Shown here: in pieces, positions 1 through 9,957 of the stretch
Numbering within the stretch: position 1 is the first letter of the stretch
How the letters are laid out: every line of letters begins with the position of its first letter
Origin: Zygnema cylindricum
Taxonomy: Eukaryota > Streptophyta > Zygnematophyceae > Zygnematales > Zygnemataceae
Assembly (NCBI GenBank): GCA_037447655.1
Contig: JBBHKE010002866.1
Coordinates: 64,001 to 124,000, forward strand
Direction of reading: 5' to 3'
DNA: 60,000 bases
The notes under the pieces: model-generated
What the model saw: the letters and a program-made list of their open reading frames with translations, nothing else
The model's database searches: none
What the model was told of the DNA's origin: nothing
Position numbers and translations under genes: made by a program

Positions 1-245
1 TAGTAAAATATAATAAGCACTTTTTAGTAATGTATACTTAGTATTAGTCCTACTATTCGTCTATATGATTAGAACTAACACAGTTATTAGTCTGTATAAT
101 TAGTATTGATACAATTATTAGTCTCTATATTTGGTGTTAGTAGAGTTATTAATAGTGTTTAACTAGTATAAACATGGTAATTAGTCTATATAATTAGTAT
201 TAAAACGGTTATTAGTTTGTTTTAGTTTTTTTTTGTTGACATTAC
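1..245. repeat. AT-rich degenerate satellite, left block
   Basis: This is a run of diverged units built around ATAATTAGTATTAGTACAG and TTATTAGTCTGTATAATTAG, about 30 bp each. The same unit fills 17400-19338. No gene is visible here. Confidence 0.75.
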
Positions 246-572
246 ATGTTCTCTTATTTCATTGGTCATCTAGTTTGTTCATAAGTTTGCAAGAAAATGA
301 ATTCTTGTACTGTTCACGTCCGTGCGCTACATTTTTGTAATTCTTCAAAAACGGTAAAGTGTATTCCGACCATGATGTCCGATGTCGGACGACAGTTTCC
401 ATTTGCTATGCGTAGTTGTCGAGTTTTGACGCATAAAACTGCATCTTTTGTCCGCCGATACGCTCCAAAACGGTCAAACCTATCGTCCCAACCGTCACCG
501 CCGCGTTTTTTGTCATTTTATGAAATTTGGCGTACGGATCCCAAAAATTATGACATCGTTTTCCTAAGTGTG
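246..572. other. Non-coding stretch left of the fold-back element
   Basis: Short open frames exist on both strands but none resembles a protein family. The sequence is CG-rich relative to the satellite and may be further decayed transposon. Confidence 0.3.
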
Positions 573-825
573 AACCATGCAAGTGACTGTTTTGGTTGCG
601 CACAGTCATTTATGTCAGTTTGTCAAAAAATGTACTTTTGAAGTACACAATGGTAGAAGTAAAGTACCGTTGAGTTTAAATTTGTCTGTCAATCAGTAGG
701 ATAGCGTTGATTTTCAAAATATTGTTTCAACCGCTTAAAATTTTGCCACGCTTGCGAACGTCGACCATCCTAAAAAAAATTGTAATTCACACGGCTAAGG
801 AACGTTTACGGTAACAAAACTAGGG

Positions 826-1319
826 TGTAATAGGGTTACAAAGTTGGGTACTTAGTAGCTAGCAACTAGGCTACTATAGTTGCGGTGTTAGAGCAGCGCA
901 GCTGCGATTGCAGACTAACGCAACATAGCAGCGTAGCAACTTAGCGGCGTAGCTACTTAGTAGCGTAGCAGCATAGCAGCGCAGCAGAGCAATGCAACTT
1001 AGCAGTTTAACAACGCCGCGGAATGTAGATAGAACGGTATTGTTCTAAAAGGATATTTTGAAGGTCCACGTGTACAGTTGTACAGATCTAGGTTGATTAC
1101 CAGCTAGTTAGTTTAAATAGTGAAGTAGGCCTGGTCAGTAGGATACTCTTTGAGTAGACCTATGCAGTGAGCTGTCAACTTGTAATCTTCCTCCTGATTA
1201 ATTAAGCTTGACATTCAATTGTGAATGATGTGTACTCTTGCTGTTGCTACGGGGAGATCCTTAGAGTCTTGCCGCTGTGCATTGCGATGTATTGTGGTGC
1301 TTATTTTGTCCCTTTTACA
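826..1319 (+). repeat. 5' LTR of the gypsy element
   Basis: This 494-bp LTR has TG...CA ends and is co-linear with 13993-14508. It contains a run of short GCAGCGTAGCAA-like repeats (about 890-1010) that is also present in the 3' LTR. The 3' LTR has an extra segment near 14227-14250 (TTTGTCTCAGTTGACCGTG) missing here, so one LTR carries an indel. Confidence 0.85.
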
Positions 1320-1320
1320 C

Positions 1321-1332
1321 TGGTATCAAAGC
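1321..1332 (+). promoter_or_regulatory. Primer-binding site of the gypsy element (initiator tRNA 3' end)
   Basis: TGGTATCAAAGC directly follows the LTR. It matches, with one difference, TGGTATCAGAGC, the complement of the 3' end of plant initiator methionine tRNA. This is the usual primer for plant LTR retrotransposons. Confidence 0.85.
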
Positions 1333-1457
1333 TATTCCCTGTGACTCGACAGCATGGACGAACACGGTGTATCCACTACAAAAATGTTGGCGCAAGTTCT
1401 CAGGGAGTTAACAAGCGTTAGATTACAGAACGCGCACTTAAAACACACGTCGCAACT

Positions 1458-2323
1458 TTGGAATCTCGTCTTGGTGAGCGACCTCATGGAGGTATGGAGA
1501 GGGACTACAGGAGACCGAAATTAAGACTTCCCGACGAGTTCGACCCTGCAAGGCATAAGAACTTGGGCACGTGGCTATTCTCCGTTGCAAATTATCTCGA
1601 GAATTTTCCTAGCCTATTCGACCGTGAGAAGATTCACTACGCGGGTGGTCTTCTTAAAGGGGCAGTGGGAGCATGGTGGATGACATTGGTGGAGAATGAT
1701 GAGATACCGACCGTTTTGGCTCTCTTCATTCAATTCCTCTGTGACGCTTGGCAGCTGTCAATATGGTCAAGGCTGCAAGAGATAAGATCGCGGTGTTGAA
1801 GCAACGAACTTCGGTGTTGGAGTTTACGCAGGGGTTTTTGGAGTGCAAGGTTCAAATACCTACGATGACAGAGGATGAAGCTCTGGATCGCTACGTGAAG
1901 GGGCTTAAATCATCCATTCGTAGGGATGTGGAACAATGGCTTGCTCGGGAAAGCACAACTCTTAGTCTCTCGGCAATCATTCAGTTTGCTGAGCGGACCG
2001 ATTCAGTCAACTTCACCTTCCGTAGACCTTTTCATTATGGGTCGAGTAGCGGCAGAGGGGGTCGAGTAGCGGCAGAGGGGGTCGACGAGACGATGGTCCA
2101 TATCCCATGGAGCTCGGAGCAATTGATGAGGATAAGGAGGTGGTCAACATGCTACGGAAAAAGAAGAAAAATATCAAGACCAAGGCCAACAACTTGTCTC
2201 ACAAGGAGCTCCAACGGAGGAGGCAAAATGGATTATGCTTCTAGTGCAAATCCCCGGACAATATGGCCCGAGAATGTCCAAAAAGGAAAAATCGAGAAAA
2301 GGGGAAACTTAACGCCATGAGGT
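1458..2323 (+). pseudogene. Gypsy gag polyprotein, frameshifted and truncated
   Basis: The first frame (1458-1799) carries a retrotransposon gag start with LPDEFDPARHKNLGTWLFSV and AVGAWW. A frameshift near 1750-1800 moves the reading to 1748-2320, which continues the gag domain (YVKGLKSSIRRDVEQWL). A 20-bp unit GTCGAGTAGCGGCAGAGGGG is duplicated in tandem at 2041-2080 and changes frame again. Remains of a CCHC zinc knuckle are readable near 2245-2290 (CKSPDNMARECPKRK, first Cys codon lost). Gag is cut off at 2323 by the copia LTR. No intact product is possible. Confidence 0.75.
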
Positions 2324-2539
2324 TGTTGAAAGAAGTAGTTTTATTGTATTTTCTAGGTCTAAATTAATTAGCGGAAAACATACAAAGAAAATATAGGTAG
2401 CCTGCGTCCATCTCTTCTCTCTCGCCCTCATACTTGTTGTAGTCACTGAAGGAGAGAGAGAGCGATGGAGCCATGGCTGCCTTAGCTCCATGGGAAGGAC
2501 TAAAGAGTGACTTAAGTCACTCTCAACAAAAGGTTGAGT

Positions 2540-2595
2540 CCGGCAGGACTTGAACCCTCGACCGGCAGAGCGTGGCGTAGCCGTTAGCTCAAACC
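2540..2595 (-). other. tRNA-like (box B-like) segment inside the copia LTR, antisense
   Basis: On the minus strand GGTTCAAGTCC (2556-2546) fits the pol III box B consensus GGTTCRANNCC. About 24 nt upstream is TGAGCTAACGG (2591-2581), which fits box A at 9 of 11 positions. The equivalent segment in the 3' LTR reads GGTTCGAGTCT, as does the solo LTR at 16587-16597. The copy near 20158 is degenerate. It could be a captured tRNA or SINE fragment or coincidence. I cannot fold a full cloverleaf. Confidence 0.35.
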
Positions 2596-3147
2596 AGTTT
2601 GTCGTAGAAGTCCGTTAGGAGATATAGGGTTTGATTAGTATTTAAATTATTGTACTATACAGAAATCATTTAACTGAACATCTTTACGGCATGCATAGAT
2701 ACAGTTTGATAAAGTACGAAGTATTATACTAATTGAAACGCATATCGCGCATTTTGTTTCGATATCGAAACAAATATCGCGCAAGTATTTATTACGGCTG
2801 AAATTACATTTCGCGTCAAATCTGACGGCGCACATCGTCGCCGAAATCCCGAAATGGTCACTTTAGCATTTAGTGACGTGGCATGACCTGGCGCCACGTG
2901 GAGAGACGACATTCGGTCGCAGGAATTCCGAGGAACGTACGGACGAGTGGAAAATGGACGCGCGTCCACCTAATGGCCTTGTCGTACAAGGGCCGTACAT
3001 AAAGTACATCATCAGTAGTTCTTTCTGGTACTGTACAGTGTTCTGATTGGTTCTTACATGCAGTAGATAGGGGCTGTGAGAGGAACTAGGATAAACTAGG
3101 ACTTAGGAAAATTCAGGAAGATAGTCCTCTCTCTCTTTGAGAGTTTG

Positions 3148-3153
3148 TATAAA
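3148..3153 (+). promoter_or_regulatory. TATA box of the copia LTR
   Basis: TATAAA lies in TTTGTATAAATTGGCATC, about 220 bp before the LTR end, and recurs at 8528-8533 in the 3' LTR. It is the likely pol II promoter for the element transcript. The solo LTR 15815-16817 has CATAAA in its place. Confidence 0.55.
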
Positions 3154-3368
3154 TTGGCATCTTTGCCACCCTATAACTTATCGCCTGGTTAAGCGTTTTC
3201 AGATATTTCTTTTTCTACGGACTCAAAGGAGTCCACGCTCTATAGGAGAGTAGTCAGATTTTCTGTTTGATTACTTCTGTAGCAGTGGTTGCCATTGAAA
3301 GTGGGTTAGCTAATAACTATCTAGAGGCTTTCTGTATTGTGTAGTCCAATAGAGGACACAGAATTGCA

Positions 3369-3383
3369 GGTTATGGGCCCACC
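3369..3383 (+). promoter_or_regulatory. Copia primer-binding site complementary to the anticodon half of initiator tRNA
   Basis: GGTTATGGGCCCACC follows the LTR directly. It is the reverse complement of GGTGGGCCCATAACC, the anticodon stem-loop of plant initiator methionine tRNA as I recall it, rather than of the tRNA 3' end. Drosophila copia is known to use such a half-tRNA primer with a closely similar site. The ATG inside it pairs with the CAU anticodon and is also the first in-frame ATG of gag. Confidence 0.75.
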
Positions 3384-4300
3384 CTCTAGTGTGCCCACCT
3401 TCACCGGATCTAGGTTCATATATTGGAAAGCCATGATGATGGGAGCTTTGTGCGAAAAACGATACTGGGGTTTCGTCAGTGGACGAGTGAAACGTCCACC
3501 TTCGGGAACTTCACCTGGATTTGGAGGAGTAAGATTTCCTACAGCAATGGCTGCCTCAGCGGAGGAGGCAGATGATGGGGACAGCAGTGTGTCCGAAAAA
3601 CGGAAAGGGAAGGAGACACCCCTCACTTCTATTGCCACAGTACCGGGAGCGACGATGGTGAAGACTGTGGAGAACAATACTCAAATGTGGGAGGATGTAA
3701 ACATGGCTGCCAAGAATTTCATTCAGAGGCACCTCACTCAAGCTTTGGCCACCCCTCATCTTCACATTTACAAGGCCGAGGAGTTGTGGGTGAGTTTGGT
3801 GGAGATTTATAGAGCTGGAACTATGCAGGAGCTTTTGTTGGCTGAGCAAAAACTAGTGAGTTACACTTATAAAGGAGGAAAGATGTTAGATTACTGTAAT
3901 GATCTTTCTTCTTTATATATGGAGATGGAAAGTGCCGGGTGGACAGACACAATGAAAATGAAAGTTAACACTCTTATCATGAAGTTACCAAATGAGTTTG
4001 AGAACATAGTATACCGAGTACAGGAGATGCCTGATAGTTCATTGAAATGGAACACAATGGTTAGGATGATACTTGTGCAAGAAAACACAATGGAGATTAG
4101 GAGAGGATGAAAGAGCATTCAAGCTCTAGCAGCAGGAGGAGACCGATGGGGGAAGGACCCGAAAGAAACCTTATAGAGGGGAAAGAGATAATTATGGGGG
4201 CCGAGGCCCCCAAAGGGTCTTTGTCATTTTTGCAAAAAACTGGGACACTTCATCGCAGATTGTGTCAAGCTGTCAAAGTTGAGGCTCCAAGAGAACCGTG
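3373..4300 (+). pseudogene. Copia gag, with zinc knuckle, interrupted by a stop
   Basis: From the ATG at 3373 the frame stays open to a TGA ending at 4110. It carries the copia gag (UBN2/DUF4219-type) pattern: FTGSRFIYWKAMM at the start, later LWVSLVEIYRAGTMQELLLA and KLPNEFENIVY. An insert rich in G, S and E (about residues 45-90) splits the first part. Beyond the stop, a CCHC zinc knuckle C-x2-C-x4-H-x4-C (CHFCKKLGHFIADC) is intact at 4222-4263 in another frame. Gag would form the particle and bind RNA, but this copy cannot make a full gag. Confidence 0.8.
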
Positions 4301-4530
4301 GAGGGGGTTTTTCTAGAGGGAAGAAAAAGGCACTTGTGGTTACTAAAGTAACAAGAGAAACCGAGGATAAGTCCTCTGAGGAGGATAGGTTGCTTCTTCT
4401 TGATAAGAGTCTGGAGGAGAAGGAGATCCCTTGGAGACAGAAGTGTGCCCTTAGAGCAATTCGGGAAGCTCCACAGGAAGGATGGATTATCAACTCAGGT
4501 GCATCCATGCATATGTGTCGTGATAAATAA
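4279..4530 (+). pseudogene. Copia protease segment with altered catalytic motif
   Basis: WIINSGASMHMC is where the copia aspartic protease has a D-S-G-A-S catalytic loop. The Asp is replaced by Asn (AAC, 4492-4494). The reading ends at TAA 4528-4530, soon after the motif. The substitution would remove the catalytic Asp. A CG to CA change (ATC GAC to ATC AAC) fits deamination of a methylated CpG. It continues from gag, as usual for copia polyproteins. Confidence 0.75.
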
Positions 4531-4589
4531 CTTTTCACTAAGTTAAGAAAAAGATCCCTACTGTAGAGATAGAGTATGGGGATTGGGGA

Positions 4590-5620
4590 GTGGTTACTAC
4601 AGATCTGGTGGGCTTAGTAGATCTAAAAGTCTTAGTGGAGGGTAAGACTTCTATACTTACATTCTCAGATGTACTTTACATTCCTCAGCTGAGTAAAAAT
4701 CTTGTCTCTACGTCTGTGTTAGATGACAAAGAGTTTGATACCTTCACTAGAAAGGGAGTCTTTACAGCTAAGTATGGGGATGAAGTTTACTTCACGGCAG
4801 ATAAGGGTAGCCAAGGAATGTTTAGGCTTAACCTGAGTAATGAAAAGAAGAATGCTTACTATGTTGGTGTTCCTAAGATGATGATTTGGCATAAGCGGTT
4901 GGGGCATGTGCATTTTGATAGGTTAAGGGAAATGAAAAAACTTGGGGTAGTAGATGGCATTCAGTTTGGGGATAATGAAATGATGGATGATTGTAGTGGT
5001 TGTGCTCAAGGTAAGGCTCACAGACTTCCCTTTCCCAAAGCCGCCACATATAGAGGTGAGAAAGTGTTAGATTTGGTCCACACAGATATTTGGGGACCTG
5101 CAAAAGTACCTTCGGTTGGAGGAAAGAGGTTTATGATGACAATAACTGATGACTGGTCTAGATACTCTAGAGTGTACTTTCTGAAAACAAAGTCTGAAGC
5201 ATCAACTTACTTCAAAGAATATAAAGCTTGGAGTGAGAAGTTGCATGAAACCCGTTTAAGAGGATAAGGAGTGATAATGGGGGGGAATATACCTCTAACG
5301 AGTTTGAGGAATATCTGAGAGATGAGGGAGTGCAACACCAAAAAAATGTACCATATAACCCGAAACAAAATGGGGTAGCTGAGAGGTTTAATCGAACACT
5401 AGGAGATAGTGTGCGGAGTATGTTGGCAGACAAGAAAATAGGAAAGAGATTTTGGGCAGAAGCAATGAACTATGCCAACTACATTAAGAACAAAGTCCTT
5501 ACCTCAGCTGTAAAGGGAATGACACCCTATGAGAGATGGGTTGGAAGGAAACCAAATATCTCACACCTTAAAGTATTTGGTAGCCAAGTTTACTGTCTTG
5601 ACACGGATAGGAAAAACTAG
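4590..5620 (+). pseudogene. Copia integrase, two frames
   Basis: The first frame (4590-5267) contains the GAG-pre-integrase region and an HHCC zinc site: H in WHKRLGHVHFDRL and CSGCAQGKAH. It continues to the core catalytic start (DLVHTDIWGP, TDDWSRYSRVYFL). A frameshift near 5245-5270 moves the reading to the frame that includes 5330-5620. That frame has SDNGGEYTSNEF, then PYNPKQNGVAERFNRTL with the third catalytic residue (E), and TPYERWVGRKP. A stop at about 5618 breaks it again. Integrase would insert the cDNA, and both frames would be required. Confidence 0.85.
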
Positions 5621-5653
5621 AAACTAAATGCTAAGGGAAAACCTGGATACTTT

Positions 5654-5887
5654 GTGGGATATGATGAGGATGTTAAGGGATATAGAGTCTATGACTTAGC
5701 AAAGAAAGATATCATTCTGGTCAAACACTTAGTTGTCATGGATGAAGGGAAGTCATTTGACCCATTCAAATATACAAAGAAGATTAGGATCAGATTTGAG
5801 TCCGAAAGTGAGGAGGACTCAGTCGTTCCCGAAAAAGACATGAGTGAAACCTTGATTACAGATTCAGGGGAGATCGAAGATACATGA
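5654..5887 (+). pseudogene. Copia integrase C-terminal and linker fragment
   Basis: GYDEDVKGYRVYDLAKKDIIL matches the region after the integrase core in copia elements. It is followed by an acidic linker (ESESEEDSVVPEKDMSE). It ends in a stop at 5887, and another stop lies near 5947 before the reverse transcriptase frame. Confidence 0.75.
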
Positions 5888-5959
5888 GACTCACCGGAAA
5901 CCTCACATACTCCTATGGACTTCGAGGAGATAGAAGAAGCGGGATAAGATACGGTTTTT

Positions 5960-6874
5960 ATGGACAGGGGAGCCGATGAGACAGTGAGAAGAAATCCAAG
6001 ACTTCCATCCATTCCAGTTTCGGAGTTTGAGGGAGGAAGGAGGAGCAGCAAAAGGATACAGGAAAAACAAGCAGCCCATAAGCTAACTAAGCTATCTCAC
6101 CCAGATGAGCCTCAGTCTTACTTAGAGGCAGTGAATAGTCCAGAGAAAGAAAGATGGATTAGAGCCATAAATGATGAGATGGCTTCTATCATGGAAGCAA
6201 ATACTTGGGAACTAGCGGATTGCCCTCCAGACAGAAAACCTATTGGATGTAAATGGGTATTTAAACTAAAACTGAACCCAGATAATACCATTGAGAGGTA
6301 TAAGGCTCGATTGGTAGCGAAGGGGTTCACCGAAAAAGAGGGGATTGACTATGAGGAGACCTTTGCTCCAATTGTTCGGTTCCCATCGGTAAGGATTCTC
6401 CTAACTCTGGCCGCAACGAAAGACATGGAAATACACCAGATGGACATTAAGACTGCTTTTCTTAATGGTGAGTTAGAGGAAGAAATTTTTATGAGGCAAC
6501 CCGAGGGGTTTGTGGAAGAAGGAGAAGAGAGCAAAGTCTGCAGGCTCATAAAGTACTTATATGGACTGAAACAGGCTCCCCGACAGTGGAATAAGAAACT
6601 AGATGAGTTTCTCATCGATCAAGGATACATCCGGATCATCTCTGACCATTCTATCTATATGTTTGAAGATGAGAATGGTGTCATTTTTATTGAAATTTAT
6701 GTGGATGATCTGCTTGTGTTAAGTAAGTCTTTGGAGAATATCAATAGGCTAAAGAAAGATCTTAGGGGCAGATTTGATATGAAGGATTTAGGGGAGGAAA
6801 TTATATTTTGGGGATCCAAATGGAGAGAGATAGGGGGAAGAAGATTATCAGACTTACTCAGAAAGAAGCAATAG
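5960..6874 (+). pseudogene. Copia reverse transcriptase
   Basis: This is the longest intact stretch of the element (304 codons). It has the copia RVT_2 hallmarks: NTWELADCPPDRKPIGCKWV, YKARLVAKGFTEKEGIDYEE, HQMDIKTAFLNGELEEEI, YLYGLKQAPRQW and the catalytic YVDD at 6698-6709. A frameshift just after MKDLGE (about 6795) garbles the last 25 codons, and the true continuation lies in another frame to a stop at 6895-6897. It would copy element RNA into DNA, but is not expressible as a polyprotein here. Confidence 0.9.
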
Positions 6875-6897
6875 GTAATATGCTTGAGAAATTCTAG

Positions 6898-7693
6898 ATG
6901 GAAAATGCTAACAGTTGTACCACTCCCATGGACTTGAAAAAAGTAAGTGATGGGAGTGTAGAAGGAGGAGTGATGATCTTAGACGATCAGATAAGTCCAG
7001 AGGAGAGAGAGTTCATGAAGTCTATCCCTTATAGACAGGTCGTAGGAAGCTTAATCTATTTTATGAATTGTACCAGGCCGGACATAGCGGCGTCAGTAAG
7101 TATACTCAGTAGGAGTCTTAATGATCCTAGGAAGAGGGGAGGCAGCCAAGAGAGTCATGAGATATCTGGTGGGAACTAGAGAGTTATGGTTGCATTTGGG
7201 AGGGGAGCACACTAACATCACTACTTGGAGTGATGCCAGTTATGGGGACGCACCTATGAGACGATGCACTTCTGGGTATGTGTTGTATATTGGGGAAGGT
7301 GATTGATGTTGGAGCAGTAAGCATCAAAAGATGGTTGCTCAGTCCACTATGGAGGCTGAGTACATGGCCTCTTGTTCTGCTGTGAAAGAGTTGATGTGGG
7401 TCAAGTCCTTACTGCAAAGACTGGGGTATATCAAAGAGGGAGTGCATGAAGTATTTTGCGATAATCAAGCGGCCATAACAATTGCAACCAATGCAAAACA
7501 TCATTTTAAGGCTAAACATATGGACATAAGATTTAGTTTTGTAAGAGAAAAAGTGGAGAATAAAATAGTGAATCTTGTATACATATTTGATGAGGAAATG
7601 GTGGCTGACATGATGACAAAACCTGTGCCCTCTCCAAAGTTAAAATATTGTAGGGAAAAATGTGGCTTAAAAGAAAAATTAAAATTAGACTAG
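6898..7693 (+). pseudogene. Copia RNase H region
   Basis: There are three overlapping pieces. The first (6898-7179) has SIPYRQVVGSLIYFMNCTRP. The second (7121-7306) has WSDASYGDAPMRRCTSGYVL and ends in TGA. The third (7331-7693) has AQSTMEAEYMASCSAVKELM, VFCDNQAAITIA, HMDIRFSFVREKV and DMMTKPVPSPK. This is the copia RNase H end, split by a frameshift near 7130-7180 and a stop at 7304-7306. The natural stop follows at 7691-7693. Confidence 0.85.
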
Positions 7694-7706
7694 AAAATAA
7701 GGGGAG
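7693..7706 (+). promoter_or_regulatory. Polypurine tract of the copia element
   Basis: GAAAATAAGGGGAG lies directly before the 3' LTR, where plus-strand DNA synthesis would be primed. Confidence 0.75.
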
Positions 7707-8748
7707 TGTTGAAATAAGTAGTTTTTAGTATATTTTCTAGGTCTAAATTTATTAGAAAAGAAAATGTAGGCAGCCTGCCTCTATCTGTTCTCTCTCTCTC
7801 GCCCCCATACTTGTTGTAGTCACTGAAAGAGAGAGAGAGAGAGCAATGGAGCCATGGCTGCCTCAACTCCATAGGAAGGACTAAAGAGAGGCTTAAGCCA
7901 CTCTCAACAAAAGGTTGAGTCTGGCAAGACTCGAACCCTCGATCGGCAGAGCGCGGCGTAGCCGTTAGCTCTAACCAGTCTGTCGTAGAAGTCCGTTAGG
8001 AGATATAGGGTTTCATTACTATTTAAACTATTGTAATGTACTAGATTCATTTAACTGAAACTCTTAACGCCACGCATAGATACAGTTCTACAAAATACGA
8101 AGTATTGTACTTGTTTGAAATGGATATCGCGCATTTTGTTTCGAAAGCGAAACAAATATCGCGCAAGTATTTATTACGGTCGAGATTGAATTTCGCGTCA
8201 AATCTAACGGCGCACATCATCACCGAAATCTCGGAATGGTCATTTTGGCATTTAGTGACGTGGCATGACCTGGCGCCACGTGGGAAGATATCATTCGGTC
8301 GCGGGAATTCCGAGAAACGTACGGACGAGTGGAAAGTATACACGCGTCCACTTATGGCCTTGTCGTACAGAGGCCGTACAGAAAGTACATCGGCAGTAGT
8401 ACTTTCTAGTACTATACAGTTTTGTGATTGGTTCGTACAGGCAGTAGATAGGAGCCGTGAGAGGGAATTAGGAAAAACTAGGACTTAGGAAAATTTAGGT
8501 AGATACTCTTCTCTCTGTGAGAGTTTGTATAAATTGGCATCTTTGCCACCCTATAACTTATCGGCTGGTTGGCCGTTTTCAGTGATTCTTTTTGCTACGG
8601 ACTCAGGGGAGTCCAGGCTGCACAGGGGTGCAATCAAATTGTCAGTTTGCCTTCTTGGGTAGAAGTGGTCGTGGCTTAAAGTGGGTTAGTTAAACACTAT
8701 CTAGAGGCTTCCTGTATTCTGTAGTCCAATGGAGGACACAGAATTGCA
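7707..8748 (+). repeat. 3' LTR of the copia element
   Basis: This 1042-bp LTR is homologous to 2324-3368, with TG...CA ends and a TATA box at 8528-8533. It abuts an inverted copia fragment at 8749 without a target duplication. Confidence 0.9.
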
Positions 8749-9465
8749 CTTAGGGGAAGGTACTGGTTTTGTCATCATGTCTGCAATCATTTCTTTATCA
8801 GTTTTATGAACCACTTTAATGATTTTATTTTCAACCTTCTCTCTGACAAAGCTTAGTCTAATATCCATATGCTTAGCTTTGAAGTGATGTTTCGGATTAG
8901 CTGCAATAGAGATAGCAGCTAGATTATCACAAAAAACATTTTGAGTTCCTGTCTTTATGAACCCAAGTTCTTCAAGAAGAGATTTCACCCACATTAATTC
9001 TTCGGTAGCAGCACAGGGAGCCATGTATTCAGCCTCTATAGTGGATTGAGCAACTACGTTATGTTGCTTGCTACTCCAACAGCTTGCAGCAGATCCAATT
9101 TTAGACTCTTGCTGAGGACTCCTACGGCTGCTGCTATATTCGTCCGGGTACAATTCATAAAATATATTAAACTGCATACAATCTGCTGATAAGGGATATT
9201 TTCCATAAATATTCTTTTAATCTCATCTATCTCATCATTTATGATCAATATTTCTCCCTCTTCACTCCCCTCACTCACTTCCTTCAAATCCATGGGAGTA
9301 GTACATCCGTTTGTTTTCTCCTTTTGAAATTTTTCTAGCATATTACCAATTGCTTCTTTCTGAGTGAGTCTTATAATCCTATTCCCACTATCTCTCTCCA
9401 TTTGAATTCCCAAAATGTATTGCTTCGCCGAGATTTTTCATGTCAAAGCGGCTTCTAAGATCCCG
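8749..9465 (-). pseudogene. Reverse-strand copia fragment (end of RT to RNase H)
   Basis: Read on the minus strand it starts with RFDMKNLGEA near 9450 and runs through MLEKFQKEKTNGCTTPMDLK, NIPYQQIVCSLIYFMNCTR and AAVGVLSKSL. It then jumps to SKQHNVVAQSTIEAEYMA and ends at DMMTKPVPSPK at 8749. Compared with 7080-7330, the segment between GVLSKSL and SKQHN is largely missing, an internal deletion. The protein is close to the neighbouring copia but distinct, so it comes from a second family member. Neither LTR of this copy is present. Confidence 0.85.
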
Positions 9466-9475
9466 TTTTAGGATT

Positions 9476-9956
9476 CGTGCCACGTGGTCCCAAAGTCCAC
9501 TTAACGAAACAACGTCAAACCATCCAAATCTTTCGTACCGCAATCACGTATTTCGTCATAAATGTCGTCTACCGAAATTAGAGTACACCTGTCAAATAAG
9601 ACGAACCATACCGGCGGCGTCTTTTATAATAAATGTCGCCTGTCCCATTATGTTTCGTACGGTCGACGTACATACTCAAATATTATGTACATTTTACATC
9701 CAATCGCTTCGCGATCCGCGGTTCATTTCTCTAACACATTCCATTAATTACGTGCGTTGGTTCGCGTCACTCAATTTGATTCCGTACATCACAAAAAAAA
9801 TATTCGTACATTTACTCCCCCAATCACCAAATCTATTCGAACCTCCACATTACATCGCGTAAATGCGTACGCACGCGAACACGCGCACGCACGAAACATT
9901 GCGTACGCACGAAACGCCGCGTTCGCACGAAACTATCTTTTCAAAAACAACACTAT
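9476..9956. repeat. Unclassified dispersed repeat, copy 1
   Basis: This segment is co-linear with 12292-12705. Both start near GCCACGTG(G/C)(T/C)CCCAAAGTC and end near CAAAAACAACACT. It is rich in CGTAC and CGCACGAAA motifs, with no coding potential. It sits between the reverse copia fragment and the gypsy integrase tail. It may be an LTR or terminal part of another element. Confidence 0.6.
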
Positions 9957-9957
9957 T

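Larger units (their letters stand above)
2324..3368 (+). repeat. 5' LTR of the copia element
   Basis: This 1045-bp LTR is homologous to 7707-8748 and, in reverse orientation, to 15815-16817 and 19339-20385. It contains a GA-rich stretch (2450-2465), an antisense tRNA-like segment (2540-2595) and a TATA box (3148). Its last bases are immediately followed by the primer-binding site. Confidence 0.9.
2324..8748 (+). mobile_element. Ty1/copia LTR retrotransposon, degenerate full-length copy
   Basis: The 5' LTR is 2324-3368 and the 3' LTR 7707-8748. Both start TGTTGAAA and end ACACAGAATTGCA. Domain order is gag, protease, integrase, reverse transcriptase, RNase H, the Ty1/copia order. The reading frame is broken by several stops and frameshifts, so the copy is dead. 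The LTRs differ visibly along their length, indicating an old insertion. No target duplication is seen: the left flank is TGAGGT and the right flank CTTAG, and the right flank is a reverse copia fragment. Ends have probably been reshuffled by recombination. Confidence 0.9.

Noticed and set aside
2319-8753. Target duplication around the copia element
   Set aside because: The 5-bp flanks (GAGGT and CTTAG) do not match. The right flank is an inverted copia fragment.
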